Translations under genes and position numbers: made by a program | The notes under the pieces: model-generated | The model's input: the letters and a program-made list of their open reading frames with translations, nothing else | Database searches by the model: none | What the model was told of the DNA's origin: nothing | In this document: positions 9,122 to 16,300 of the stretch, piece by piece | Numbering within the stretch: the stretch's first letter is position 1 | Layout of the letters: each line of letters begins with the position of its first letter | Assembly (NCBI GenBank): GCA_017795005.1 | Contig: CP051242.1 | Span: 3,278,119-3,342,118, forward strand | Source of the DNA: Balneolaceae bacterium | GTDB lineage: Bacteria > Bacteroidota > Rhodothermia > Balneolales > Balneolaceae | DNA: 64,000 nucleotides | Direction of reading: 5' to 3'

Positions 9122-9604
9122 ATGGACAAATTAACATCGTATTCCGCGCAGTCTTATGATGAAGACTCAGATATGCTGAAACTGTCGAGGAAAATTGAAA
9201 CCGGATTCCCGTCTCCTGCGGGAGATCATCTTGAAAAAGCACTGAGTCTGGAGGAACTGATTGTACACCGACCTACCTCCACTTTTTATGTACGGGCAGA
9301 AGGAAATGCAATGAAAGCCGCCGGGATTTATGACGGAGATATCCTGGTCGTTGACCGTTCTCTGAATCCACAAAATGGTTCCGTAATTATCGTTTCCTTA
9401 GATGAGGAAGTAATTATTCGTCGCTTTGTAAAAAAAGGAAATCGCGTATTCCTAGTTTCGGGAGATGTAAAATATGCGCCTATCCCTATTAATGAAGGTA
9501 CCGAGTGGATGGTATGGGGAGTAGCTACGTATCTGATTCACCGCTTTAGTAACAGACAGGAAGAAGAGAAAGGACGAGAGGAGAAAGTGTATGAGTTTGG
9601 TTGA
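9122..9604 (+). CDS. umuD: UmuD-like S24 family protein, catalytic dyad lost
   Basis: The 160-residue product aligns along its length with UmuD, the autocleaving partner of DNA polymerase V: GFPSPAGD at 28-35 matches the region after the E. coli cleavage site, and GIYDGDILVVDRS and the WGVATYLIH end are conserved. However, the nucleophile motif GDSM is here GNAM (Ala63 from codon GCA), and the general-base Lys position is Arg100 in VIIRRF. Both members of the Ser-Lys dyad are therefore replaced, and self-cleavage should be impossible. The frame is otherwise intact and preceded by a good ribosome-binding site, so this does not look like a decaying pseudogene. It lies upstream of umuC but is separated from it by an inserted gene. 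Confidence 0.85.
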   Translation: MDKLTSYSAQSYDEDSDMLKLSRKIETGFPSPAGDHLEKALSLEELIVHRPTSTFYVRAEGNAMKAAGIYDGDILVVDRSLNPQNGSVIIVSLDEEVIIRRFVKKGNRVFLVSGDVKYAPIPINEGTEWMVWGVATYLIHRFSNRQEEEKGREEKVYEFG

Positions 9605-9611
9605 AAGAAGG

Positions 9612-9652
9612 GACAAAGAAGACAAGACACAGAGGGACTAAGGCACAAAGTG
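9612..9652. repeat. Left flank repeat of the four-helix-bundle gene
   Basis: This stretch, read on the minus strand, contains CTTTGTGCC and CCCTCTGTGTCTTG, a degenerate inverted counterpart of the CTCTGTGC tandem array on the other side of the gene (10031-10083). Together they make imperfect inverted flanks around the four-helix-bundle gene. Confidence 0.5.
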
Positions 9653-9670
9653 TAACTCAAATGAATAATT

Positions 9671-10030
9671 ATGAATACAATTAAAAACTATCGTGATTTA
9701 ATTGTCTGGCAAAAAGCTATGGTATTGGTGAATAAGGTGTATAAAATTTCAACCGAATTCCCGGAGCAAGAGAAATATGCATTGACCAGTCAATTAAGAA
9801 GAAGTGTTGTATCCGTTCCTTCTAACATAGCTGAGGGTTATGGGAGACGGTCGTCCGGAGATTATATCAGATTCTTAAATATTGCTATGGGATCACTTTA
9901 TGAGATGCAAACACAACTTGAAATAGCTTTAAACCAGAATTATTCTAAGAAAGAAGCTTTTGATATTCTTTATGAAGACAGTCGTGAAGTTGAGCGAATG
10001 CTAAGTTCATTAATCAACAAATTAAAATAA
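9671..10030 (+). CDS. Four-helix-bundle protein (23S rRNA IVS/S23 family)
   Basis: This 119-residue helical protein belongs to the family of four-helix-bundle proteins first noticed inside 23S rRNA intervening sequences and related to the Avd accessory protein of diversity-generating retroelements. Diagnostic segments are YRDLIVWQKAM near the N-terminus, LRRSVVSVPSNIAEGYGR at about 42-59 and a long C-terminal helix. The biochemical role of free-standing members is unknown. It sits between umuD and umuC, flanked on both sides by degenerate CTCTGTGC-type repeats, which suggests that it arrived as a small unit. The start ATG at 9671 follows a poor ribosome-binding site. Confidence 0.9.
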   Translation: MNTIKNYRDLIVWQKAMVLVNKVYKISTEFPEQEKYALTSQLRRSVVSVPSNIAEGYGRRSSGDYIRFLNIAMGSLYEMQTQLEIALNQNYSKKEAFDILYEDSREVERMLSSLINKLK

Positions 10031-10083
10031 CTCTGTGCCTCTGTGCCTCTGTGCCTCTGTGCCTCTGTGCCTCTGTGCCTCTG
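10031..10083. repeat. 8-bp tandem repeat, 6.6 copies
   Basis: Six perfect copies of CTCTGTGC plus a partial CTCTG fill the space between the four-helix-bundle gene's stop and the umuC start at 10097. There is no spacer between units. Such arrays are prone to slipped-strand length change, here in the leader of umuC. Confidence 0.95.
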
Positions 10084-10096
10084 AAAATAAAACACC

Positions 10097-11452
10097 ATGA
10101 ACCTCAACTTCCTTCCATCGCATTCCCGGAACTTGGCTTATGCCATGATTGATTGCAACAATTTCTATGCATCGTGTGAAAGGGTATTTGACCCTGCTTT
10201 GAATAATAAACCTATCGCTATTTTATCGAATAATGATGGCTGTGTGATAGCTCGTTCTCAGGAAGCTAAAGATGCCGATATCCCGATGGGAGCCCCGGAA
10301 TTCAAATACAGAAAACTGTTCAAAGAAAAAGGAGTGGCGATTCGCTCCTCAAATTATGCGTTGTATGGAGATATGTCTCACCGGGTTATGGAAACACTCC
10401 GATTCCTTACTCACGATATTGAGGTATACAGTATCGATGAAGCTTTCGCAGAGCTTTCTACCAATATTTATCCAACACTGGATGAATATGGCACCGTCAT
10501 CAAAAACACCATTTTAAAATGGACCGGATTGCCTGTATCGGTAGGTATCGCACCAAGTAAAACCCTGGCAAAAATTGCGAATCATATTGCCAAGAAAAAC
10601 CCGGAATTCAATAATGTGTTAGACCTTACCAATCACCCGAATATCGACCGTTTATTAGAAAAAATACCCACACAAGATATATGGGGAATCGGACAGGGAC
10701 TCACCATCCGCCTGAACCGATATGGCATTAATACTGCGCTGGATTTAAAGAAAACCATTAACAACAAAAAATGGGTACGCAAGCATCTGGCAGTAACAGG
10801 ATTACGAACCGTACTGGAGTTGAATGGATTTCCCTGCTCAGGATTAAGTGAAGGAAGAGATTCGCGTAAAGGTATTCTTACCTCAAGAATGTTTGGAAAA
10901 CCTTTATACAAGCTTTCGGATGTTCAGGAAGCGGTTGCCACCTTTGTGAGTCGGGCAGCTGAAAAACTTCGGGCACAAAACTCTGTCGCTTCCAATATTC
11001 ACGTAAATTTAATTGGTGATAAATATGAGAACATCCGGGGGAAATATAAATTTGGCGCCAGTTATCCCATGAAAGTCCCCACTGCCCATACTCCTACCAT
11101 GATTAAAATAGGGAAAGCCCTCACCGCACACGCTTTTGAAGAAGGCCGGAAATATAAAAAAGCTTCAGTGATGCTTACCGGTATCTTTCCCAATAGTGAA
11201 GTTCAAATGGATTTGTTTGATCCTGAATTATACACCCAACGACAATACCAATTAATGGAATGTATTGACCGGATTAACTCCAAATTTGGAAGAAATCATG
11301 CCGCTTTTGCTGCAACCGGACTTCATAAAAAGGGGGGCCATAGAAATAAATGGCTGATGAATCAGAATTATCTGAGTAATCGCTACACCACCAGATGGGA
11401 TGAATTATTGATGGTGAAAACAGAGATTAATATTAATAAGACGTCATCCTGA
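10097..11452 (+). CDS. umuC: Y-family DNA polymerase V catalytic subunit UmuC
   Basis: The 451-residue protein is a full-length Y-family translesion polymerase. It starts with the palm motif MIDCNNFYASCE (residues about 17-28, first metal-binding Asp), has ARSQEAKDADIPMGAP, and carries the second metal site YSIDEAFAEL near 112-121. Thumb helix-hairpin-helix motifs (IWGIGQG) and a little-finger domain follow, with a C-terminal segment typical of UmuC rather than DinB. Together with UmuD it would copy past lesions. No Shine-Dalgarno sequence is obvious, because the octamer repeat occupies the leader. Confidence 0.95.
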   Translation: MNLNFLPSHSRNLAYAMIDCNNFYASCERVFDPALNNKPIAILSNNDGCVIARSQEAKDADIPMGAPEFKYRKLFKEKGVAIRSSNYALYGDMSHRVMETLRFLTHDIEVYSIDEAFAELSTNIYPTLDEYGTVIKNTILKWTGLPVSVGIAPSKTLAKIANHIAKKNPEFNNVLDLTNHPNIDRLLEKIPTQDIWGIGQGLTIRLNRYGINTALDLKKTINNKKWVRKHLAVTGLRTVLELNGFPCSGLSEGRDSRKGILTSRMFGKPLYKLSDVQEAVATFVSRAAEKLRAQNSVASNIHVNLIGDKYENIRGKYKFGASYPMKVPTAHTPTMIKIGKALTAHAFEEGRKYKKASVMLTGIFPNSEVQMDLFDPELYTQRQYQLMECIDRINSKFGRNHAAFAATGLHKKGGHRNKWLMNQNYLSNRYTTRWDELLMVKTEININKTSS

Positions 11453-11525
11453 ATACTGAATCAAGTTCAGCACAGGCTTGTTTCAGGATCTTATTATTAA
11501 GCTTTCTAGCTTTGACCAAACACTT

Positions 11526-11666
11526 ATTCTTTTGGACCGCCAAAAGAATCAAAAACTCTCGACTATGATTGCTTCCGGGCATTTAATCTCCCGAATTCTA
11601 CACAAAACCGAATGCCCCGCAAGCGAGACAGGTTTTGTGGTTTGAATTCTAGCGATGATTAAATGC
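11526..11666. repeat. Structured intergenic repeat element, copy 1
   Basis: The space between umuC and the dehydrogenase gene contains a perfect inverted repeat ATTCTTTTGG-ACCG-CCAAAAGAAT (11526-11549), then CAAAAACTC, then a nested inverted repeat whose outer arms are GCATTTAATC (11579-11588) and GATTAAATGC (11657-11666). Inner arms GAATTC...ACAAAACC and GGTTTTGTG...GAATTC also pair. The same order of parts occurs in reverse orientation at 19357-19517. No protein is encoded here. Confidence 0.6.
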
Positions 11667-11738
11667 TACTCCTTCACCAATCAGATGTCGAATTTATTTA
11701 TTTTCTTATGGAAGCCTTTATAAAGACAAACAAAATAA

Positions 11739-12665
11739 ATGTCACTACTACTCATTGCTAAAAACAGAGATATGAATCCATGGAAGGACGCTCTTCTTGA
11801 AGTGGACTCAAATCTGGATATTGAAATATGGCCACGGGTGGAAAAAAAAGAGCGAGTAACTTTTGCGGTAAGCTGGAATCATCCCGAAAAAGTATTGGAT
11901 GGGTATCCAAATTTAAAAGTAGTCAGCTCGTTAGGTGCCGGAGTTGACCATCTGTTGAAAGATGAAGCCATTTCTGAATCGGTAAAGCTGGTACGGGTAA
12001 TGATTCCATCACTGAAATCACAAATGGCTGATTATGTATTAAATGCGATTCAAAATTACCGCTTTCATACTTCCAGATATGTAGATCAAAAAAGAGAAGC
12101 GTACTGGAGCAAGCATGATCCGGTTCCCAAAGAAGATTGTACGGTTGGGTTAATGGGACTTGGAGAGATGGGAACCGCTGTCGCGGAATGGTTATTAGTT
12201 AATGGTTATTCTGTGCTTGGGTGGTCGAAATCGAAGAAAGAGATTAAAGGAGTTGAGTGCTTTAATGAAAGTGGATTTGATGAGTTTCTTTCTAAAAGCA
12301 AAATCCTTGTGTGCCTGCTTCCTCTTACAAAAGAAACTTCCGGTATTCTCGAACTATATTTGTTTAAGAAATTACAATCACCTGCTTTTATAATAAATGT
12401 AGCACGGGGTGCTCATCTGATTGAAGAAGATCTGATTTATGCGTTGGACACTGGAGTACTGAAAGGAGCCTGCCTCGATGTGTTTGAAGAAGAACCACTT
12501 CCATCAAATCATTTATTCTGGAACCGACCAAATATTATGATTACTCCTCATGTTGCTTCGATAACAGACCCGAATGAAGCTGCTGAACAAATTGTAGAGA
12601 ATTACAAAAGAAGCCTTTCCGGGATGGAGTTGCTGAATGAGGTGGATAGGGTGAGAGGGTATTAA
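11739..12665 (+). CDS. D-2-hydroxyacid dehydrogenase, glyoxylate/hydroxypyruvate reductase A type
   Basis: The 308-residue NAD(P)-dependent dehydrogenase has a Rossmann motif MGLGEMG (about residues 142-148), the catalytic Arg in NVARGAHL, the Glu in FEEEPLP and the His in TPHVASI near the C-terminus. The pattern and length fit GhrA, which reduces glyoxylate and hydroxypyruvate to glycolate and glycerate. The acid substrate cannot be settled from sequence alone. Its stop codon is shared as TTAA with the convergent lipoprotein gene, and a diverged copy of its last 65 bases lies at 13776-13853. Confidence 0.9.
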   Translation: MSLLLIAKNRDMNPWKDALLEVDSNLDIEIWPRVEKKERVTFAVSWNHPEKVLDGYPNLKVVSSLGAGVDHLLKDEAISESVKLVRVMIPSLKSQMADYVLNAIQNYRFHTSRYVDQKREAYWSKHDPVPKEDCTVGLMGLGEMGTAVAEWLLVNGYSVLGWSKSKKEIKGVECFNESGFDEFLSKSKILVCLLPLTKETSGILELYLFKKLQSPAFIINVARGAHLIEEDLIYALDTGVLKGACLDVFEEEPLPSNHLFWNRPNIMITPHVASITDPNEAAEQIVENYKRSLSGMELLNEVDRVRGY

Positions 12666-13591
12666 TTTCCTTTGGAGATAGATATCAACTTTTGTGAAGA
12701 AGAACCTGAACCAGTATGACCTCCATAACTTTCCTCAAAAAGAACTAATCCGGAATCTTGAGACTGAGTAAATCCTGAATGTAGACTAAAAAGTTTTTGC
12801 CCAGGAAGTCTTGAAGAAGGGAAATATCTTCTGAACGTTATATAATCCCAACCACAACAACTATTATTTTGAGAAACTGCTACAACATAGTCATACTCAT
12901 TAATATAAGGTGTAAGATAAAAAGTACCTCCACCCCAATATCCTTCTTGCTTGTGATCTACAGAAGATAAAATGCCAGTCAGCTTGTCTTCGAGAACTTT
13001 GTAGCTTCCTGTTGAAGAAAAAAAAGTTGTAGTTGAATCTGAGTTTGAAGTTTCTGAATAGTAACCTTCACGAAGTAAATTTATGCTATACACAAATTCA
13101 TTCTCATTCTCATTTGTGGACTCAATGAATACTTTTAAAGTTGACTGGGTTTCATAAGCAGAACTATTATCTCCACCTGTTACACTCCATGATTTTGAGT
13201 TAGCTCTTAATTCATAAGTCCATTCAGTACCTGTAGATAAAGGAGCAAAATCATAATAAATAGGCTCTAGTTGTACTGATAATTCAATATTTGTTGTATC
13301 TGTTACTTGGAATGAAGTATCAAAAGGTTCATGAAATTCTGAATAAAAGTTTACCTCATACTCTCCAATCTCTAAATTTCCTAGATTAAAAGTACCTTGT
13401 TCATCACTTACAATAGTTGAGTCGTTAAAAGCTATGGAAATATCTTTAAGAGGCATCGAATCTTGATCAAAAACATCGAAAACTAAACCAGAAACCTCAG
13501 CTTTTTCCACCATTTTATTTGTGCTAGTTGGTGCGTTTGTACAGTACACAAAAAAGAAGAGAGTGATAAGAAAGAAACTTACCCTTGACAT
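12662..13591 (-). CDS. Lipoprotein with a carboxypeptidase-regulatory-like domain
   Basis: The 309-residue product begins with a lipoprotein signal ending in FVYC (lipid Cys at about residue 17). Residues 33-110 look like a CarboxypepD_reg-like beta sandwich (SGLVFDVFDQDSMPLKDISI followed by a DEQGTFNLGNLEIGEYEV pattern), common in Bacteroidota surface proteins. The remaining 200 residues are Ser/Thr/Tyr-rich beta structure with no recognised family; a Cys-Cys pair occurs in NNSCCGWD. It is probably anchored in the outer membrane. It is wedged between the 3-prime end of the dehydrogenase gene and a relic of that same 3-prime end, which suggests it was inserted there. Confidence 0.75.
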   Translation of the reverse strand: MSRVSFFLITLFFFVYCTNAPTSTNKMVEKAEVSGLVFDVFDQDSMPLKDISIAFNDSTIVSDEQGTFNLGNLEIGEYEVNFYSEFHEPFDTSFQVTDTTNIELSVQLEPIYYDFAPLSTGTEWTYELRANSKSWSVTGGDNSSAYETQSTLKVFIESTNENENEFVYSINLLREGYYSETSNSDSTTTFFSSTGSYKVLEDKLTGILSSVDHKQEGYWGGGTFYLTPYINEYDYVVAVSQNNSCCGWDYITFRRYFPSSRLPGQKLFSLHSGFTQSQDSGLVLFEESYGGHTGSGSSSQKLISISKGN

Positions 13592-13775
13592 TATTAATGG
13601 TTTGAATAGTGAAAAACTTTCTGAAAAATAACTTTTTAAAACAATAATTAATAATTGAATAACCTATCCATATGAAGAATAATCCCAGTAAAACCTATCC
13701 TGGTAGATAAGTAATCCCGATTAGAAATCAATTATAAGTGAACACACAATAATGATCAATGATTGTAATTATCTA

Positions 13776-13853
13776 TTGTAGACTAAAGAACTATAAAGGA
13801 AGTCTTTCCGGTATGAGTTGATGAACGAGATAAACAGAGCAAAAGGTTATTAG
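13776..13853 (+). pseudogene. Relic of a dehydrogenase 3-prime end
   Basis: This stretch is a diverged copy of the last 65 or so bases of the GhrA-like gene (12601-12665). Both read NYK-SLSGM, then EL-NE and a final G-Y-stop, but the relic has lost one base after GGTATG, which breaks the frame; it ends in TAG at 13851-13853. The rest of the 335-base gap 13592-13926 shows no gene, only an 11-base T-run near 13858-13868. Confidence 0.75.
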
Positions 13854-13926
13854 GGTCTTTTTTTTTTGAAAAGCGCCGAACTTTGGTTATGTTAAAAGCG
13901 TAAATTGTTGATAAAATTTTTCTTAG

Positions 13927-14685
13927 GTGTCTCATATAAAATCTTTTGCGTTGTTTTTCTTTCTTATTTTAATGGCTTGTTCATCTGGAGTTGGAATAGA
14001 TGTATTCAGTGATCTTAGAAATGCAGATGATTCTTCTCTTTCCGAGGATAAAAAAGTCCTTATCCAAAAAAATGCCACACTGCTTGCCTATCAGAATCGA
14101 TCAGAAAAGGATTCCGATTTTATTGATATATCTGAAGACTTAATTGACTATTACTACGATGTATTGGTTACCGTTGCGACATCCGAGGCCGGTTCCCAGT
14201 TTAGCGTCGCCACAGATTTACTTTCGTTCTCTCATGAAAATTTATATTCGATATTAGCCCAGCCTAGATCAAAAGCTCCTTTTTTAAAAAATTGGAGTGA
14301 TTCGAATATTAAAACCAGAATCTTTGAGATCGATGCCATACTATCCCAAAAAGGATTTCGAATTTCTGAAATATATACCTGGGAGCATGTTTTATCTGGT
14401 AAGCATTTCCTGATTGAAAATGAAACACCAAAGAACACTGAACTCATTGCTCAAATGCTTGAAACAACCGGATATTTTAAATATGCTGAGGTAAATTATA
14501 GAACCACAGTCGGCGATCCGGGAAATATTACGATAAAAGAATTAAACGAAGAAGAGCCTTACCTGAAAGTTATATATAAAGATAGTTACCATACATGTAC
14601 TAACGGTTGCAACGATAACAGATATTATAATTTCATAGTCTATACAGATGGACAAGTTGAGTTTGCGGGTAATGATTCTAATTAA
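13927..14685 (+). CDS. Lipoprotein of unknown function
   Basis: The 252-residue protein starts from GTG (13927) and has a compact lipoprotein signal with lipobox LMAC (Cys at about residue 18). The middle is mostly helical, and the C-terminal 40 residues are Cys/Asn/Tyr-rich (YHTCTNGCNDNRYYN). No domain was recognised. It is convergent with crcB, with six bases between the stops. The start was chosen because it gives the n-region HIKS followed directly by the hydrophobic core; no better ATG exists. Confidence 0.7.
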   Translation: MSHIKSFALFFFLILMACSSGVGIDVFSDLRNADDSSLSEDKKVLIQKNATLLAYQNRSEKDSDFIDISEDLIDYYYDVLVTVATSEAGSQFSVATDLLSFSHENLYSILAQPRSKAPFLKNWSDSNIKTRIFEIDAILSQKGFRISEIYTWEHVLSGKHFLIENETPKNTELIAQMLETTGYFKYAEVNYRTTVGDPGNITIKELNEEEPYLKVIYKDSYHTCTNGCNDNRYYNFIVYTDGQVEFAGNDSN

Positions 14686-14691
14686 CCGTTG

Positions 14692-15084
14692 TTAGCTAAA
14701 TAATTTTACTAAAGAATATCCCACCCAAACAAAAAGAAGTCCAAGGACTACCTGCCCGCCAACATTAAGCAAAGCAGCTAACACCTCCCCTTCTTTCCCA
14801 AGTAGAAAAGTGTCGTTTGCAAAGGTTGAAAAGGTAGTAAAACCTCCAAGAAATCCGGCAAAAGTGAACAGTCTGAGTTCGGGATTCATCCACCCCTTTA
14901 CTTCAAAAATACCTGCAAATAAACCTATCAACAGACAGCCAAATATGTTGACTAAAAAAATACCGAAAGGAAATTGGTCGGCTTTGATATAGTCATCGAT
15001 CGACACAGATAACAGATAGCGGCTAATAGCTCCAAAGAAGCCACCCATTCCAACTGCAAGAAGACTGAATAAACTAAATTGCAT
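14692..15084 (-). CDS. crcB: Fluoride channel Fluc/CrcB
   Basis: The 130-residue, four-helix membrane protein matches the Fluc/CrcB family, dimeric channels that let fluoride leak out of the cytoplasm. Diagnostic features are GGFFGAISRYLLS at about 14-26, the Asn in FLVNIFGCLLIG and the phenylalanine-rich GFLGGFTTFSTF at about 78-89. Length is typical. No fluoride riboswitch is visible in the 60 bases upstream, which hold only a short CCC/GGG inverted repeat, so expression may depend on the upstream ilvE transcript. Confidence 0.95.
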   Translation of the reverse strand: MQFSLFSLLAVGMGGFFGAISRYLLSVSIDDYIKADQFPFGIFLVNIFGCLLIGLFAGIFEVKGWMNPELRLFTFAGFLGGFTTFSTFANDTFLLGKEGEVLAALLNVGGQVVLGLLFVWVGYSLVKLFS

Positions 15085-15144
15085 TTAATTGAATTAACAC
15101 ACCCCTAAATCCCTTCTCTAGAGGGGACTTTATAAGCGCTAAGA

Positions 15145-16233
15145 TTAAACTTCTACTGAATGAACCCAATTATGGCGGTCTTCAATCTTACCGTACTGAA
15201 TTCCAGTAATCTCATCGAACAATTTCTGTGCAAAATCACCAATTTTACCATTCCCAATATGAATGGTATTTCCATCATGTTCTATGGTGCCTACCGGAGA
15301 AATAACTGCAGCGGTACCAGATCCAAACACTTCTTTTAAAGTTCCATTAGATGAAGCTTCAAAAACTTCGTCGATAGAAATCTTCCTTTCTTCTACATTG
15401 TAGCCCCATTCAGCAGCCAGAGCTGTAACAGAACGTCTGGTTACTCCGGGAAGAACAGAACCTGTAAGCTTTGGAGTAATTAATGTATCTCCAATTAAGA
15501 AGTGAATATTCATAGTTCCAACTTCTTCGATATACTTATTTTCGATTGCATCGAGCCAAAGTACCTGAGTGTATCCAGCCTGTTGTGCCTTTTTAGCCGG
15601 CAAGAAGCTGGCGGCGTAATTACCTGCAGTTTTAGCTTCTCCCGTTCCGCCTTTAACTGCCCGAACATACCCATTTGGTGTAGTTAATGAGACCGGATTA
15701 AATCCTTCAGCGTAATAAGCACCAACCGGTGAAGTAATGATGTAATAACTATATATATCAGAAACTCTGGCAGCCAGATAATCATCACTTGCAAAAATTA
15801 CCGGACGAATATACATGGCTGTTCCCGGCTTTTTTGGAATCCATTTTTTATCTAATCGAATAAGTTCTTCTAAGGCCGAGATGAATGTTTCATAATCTGA
15901 TTCTGGTATGCACATCCTTCTCGCAGAATTATTGAATCGCTCAAAGTGTACATCGGGTCTGAAAATATTAACTGTGTTTTCATCCACATAAAAAGCCTTC
16001 ATTCCCTCAAAAACAGCCTGACCATAATGCATTACATTAAGCGCCGGAGTGATTTCAATTTTACCAAATGGTTTAATAACAGGCTCGCCCCACTCTCCAT
16101 TTCTGAATTCCATTTCGAACATATGATCTCCAAAATGTTTCCCGAATTGAAGATTGTCAAAATCTACTTCACCTATATTACTATACTCTGCCTGTTTTAT
16201 CTTAATTGCTGTTTTTGTCAATGTTTCGTTCAT
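15145..16233 (-). CDS. ilvE: Branched-chain amino acid aminotransferase
   Basis: The 362-residue fold-type IV PLP enzyme interconverts leucine, isoleucine and valine with their 2-oxo acids. The N-terminal GQAVFEGMKAF, the PLP lysine in GEAKTAGNYAAS (about residue 208) and the EEVGTMNIHF and FGSGTAAVISPVG motifs place it in the longer eukaryote/Bacteroidota-type BCAT subgroup. Length is as expected. It lies 67 bases downstream of ppc on the same strand. No leader peptide or T-box was seen. Confidence 0.96.
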   Translation of the reverse strand: MNETLTKTAIKIKQAEYSNIGEVDFDNLQFGKHFGDHMFEMEFRNGEWGEPVIKPFGKIEITPALNVMHYGQAVFEGMKAFYVDENTVNIFRPDVHFERFNNSARRMCIPESDYETFISALEELIRLDKKWIPKKPGTAMYIRPVIFASDDYLAARVSDIYSYYIITSPVGAYYAEGFNPVSLTTPNGYVRAVKGGTGEAKTAGNYAASFLPAKKAQQAGYTQVLWLDAIENKYIEEVGTMNIHFLIGDTLITPKLTGSVLPGVTRRSVTALAAEWGYNVEERKISIDEVFEASSNGTLKEVFGSGTAAVISPVGTIEHDGNTIHIGNGKIGDFAQKLFDEITGIQYGKIEDRHNWVHSVEV

Positions 16234-16300
16234 GGTTCTCTTTATTCAAATTCTTTATGAGGGGAGCTCGTTAATATACGTTTTTTCTTACTCCCTTTCA

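Noticed and set aside
9671-10083. Diversity-generating retroelement suggested by the Avd-like protein
   Set aside because: There is no reverse transcriptase and no template/variable repeat pair nearby; the four-helix-bundle gene stands alone.
15085-15144. Possible fluoride riboswitch before crcB
   Set aside because: The 60-base gap holds only a CCC/GGG inverted repeat and shows none of the conserved fluoride riboswitch segments.
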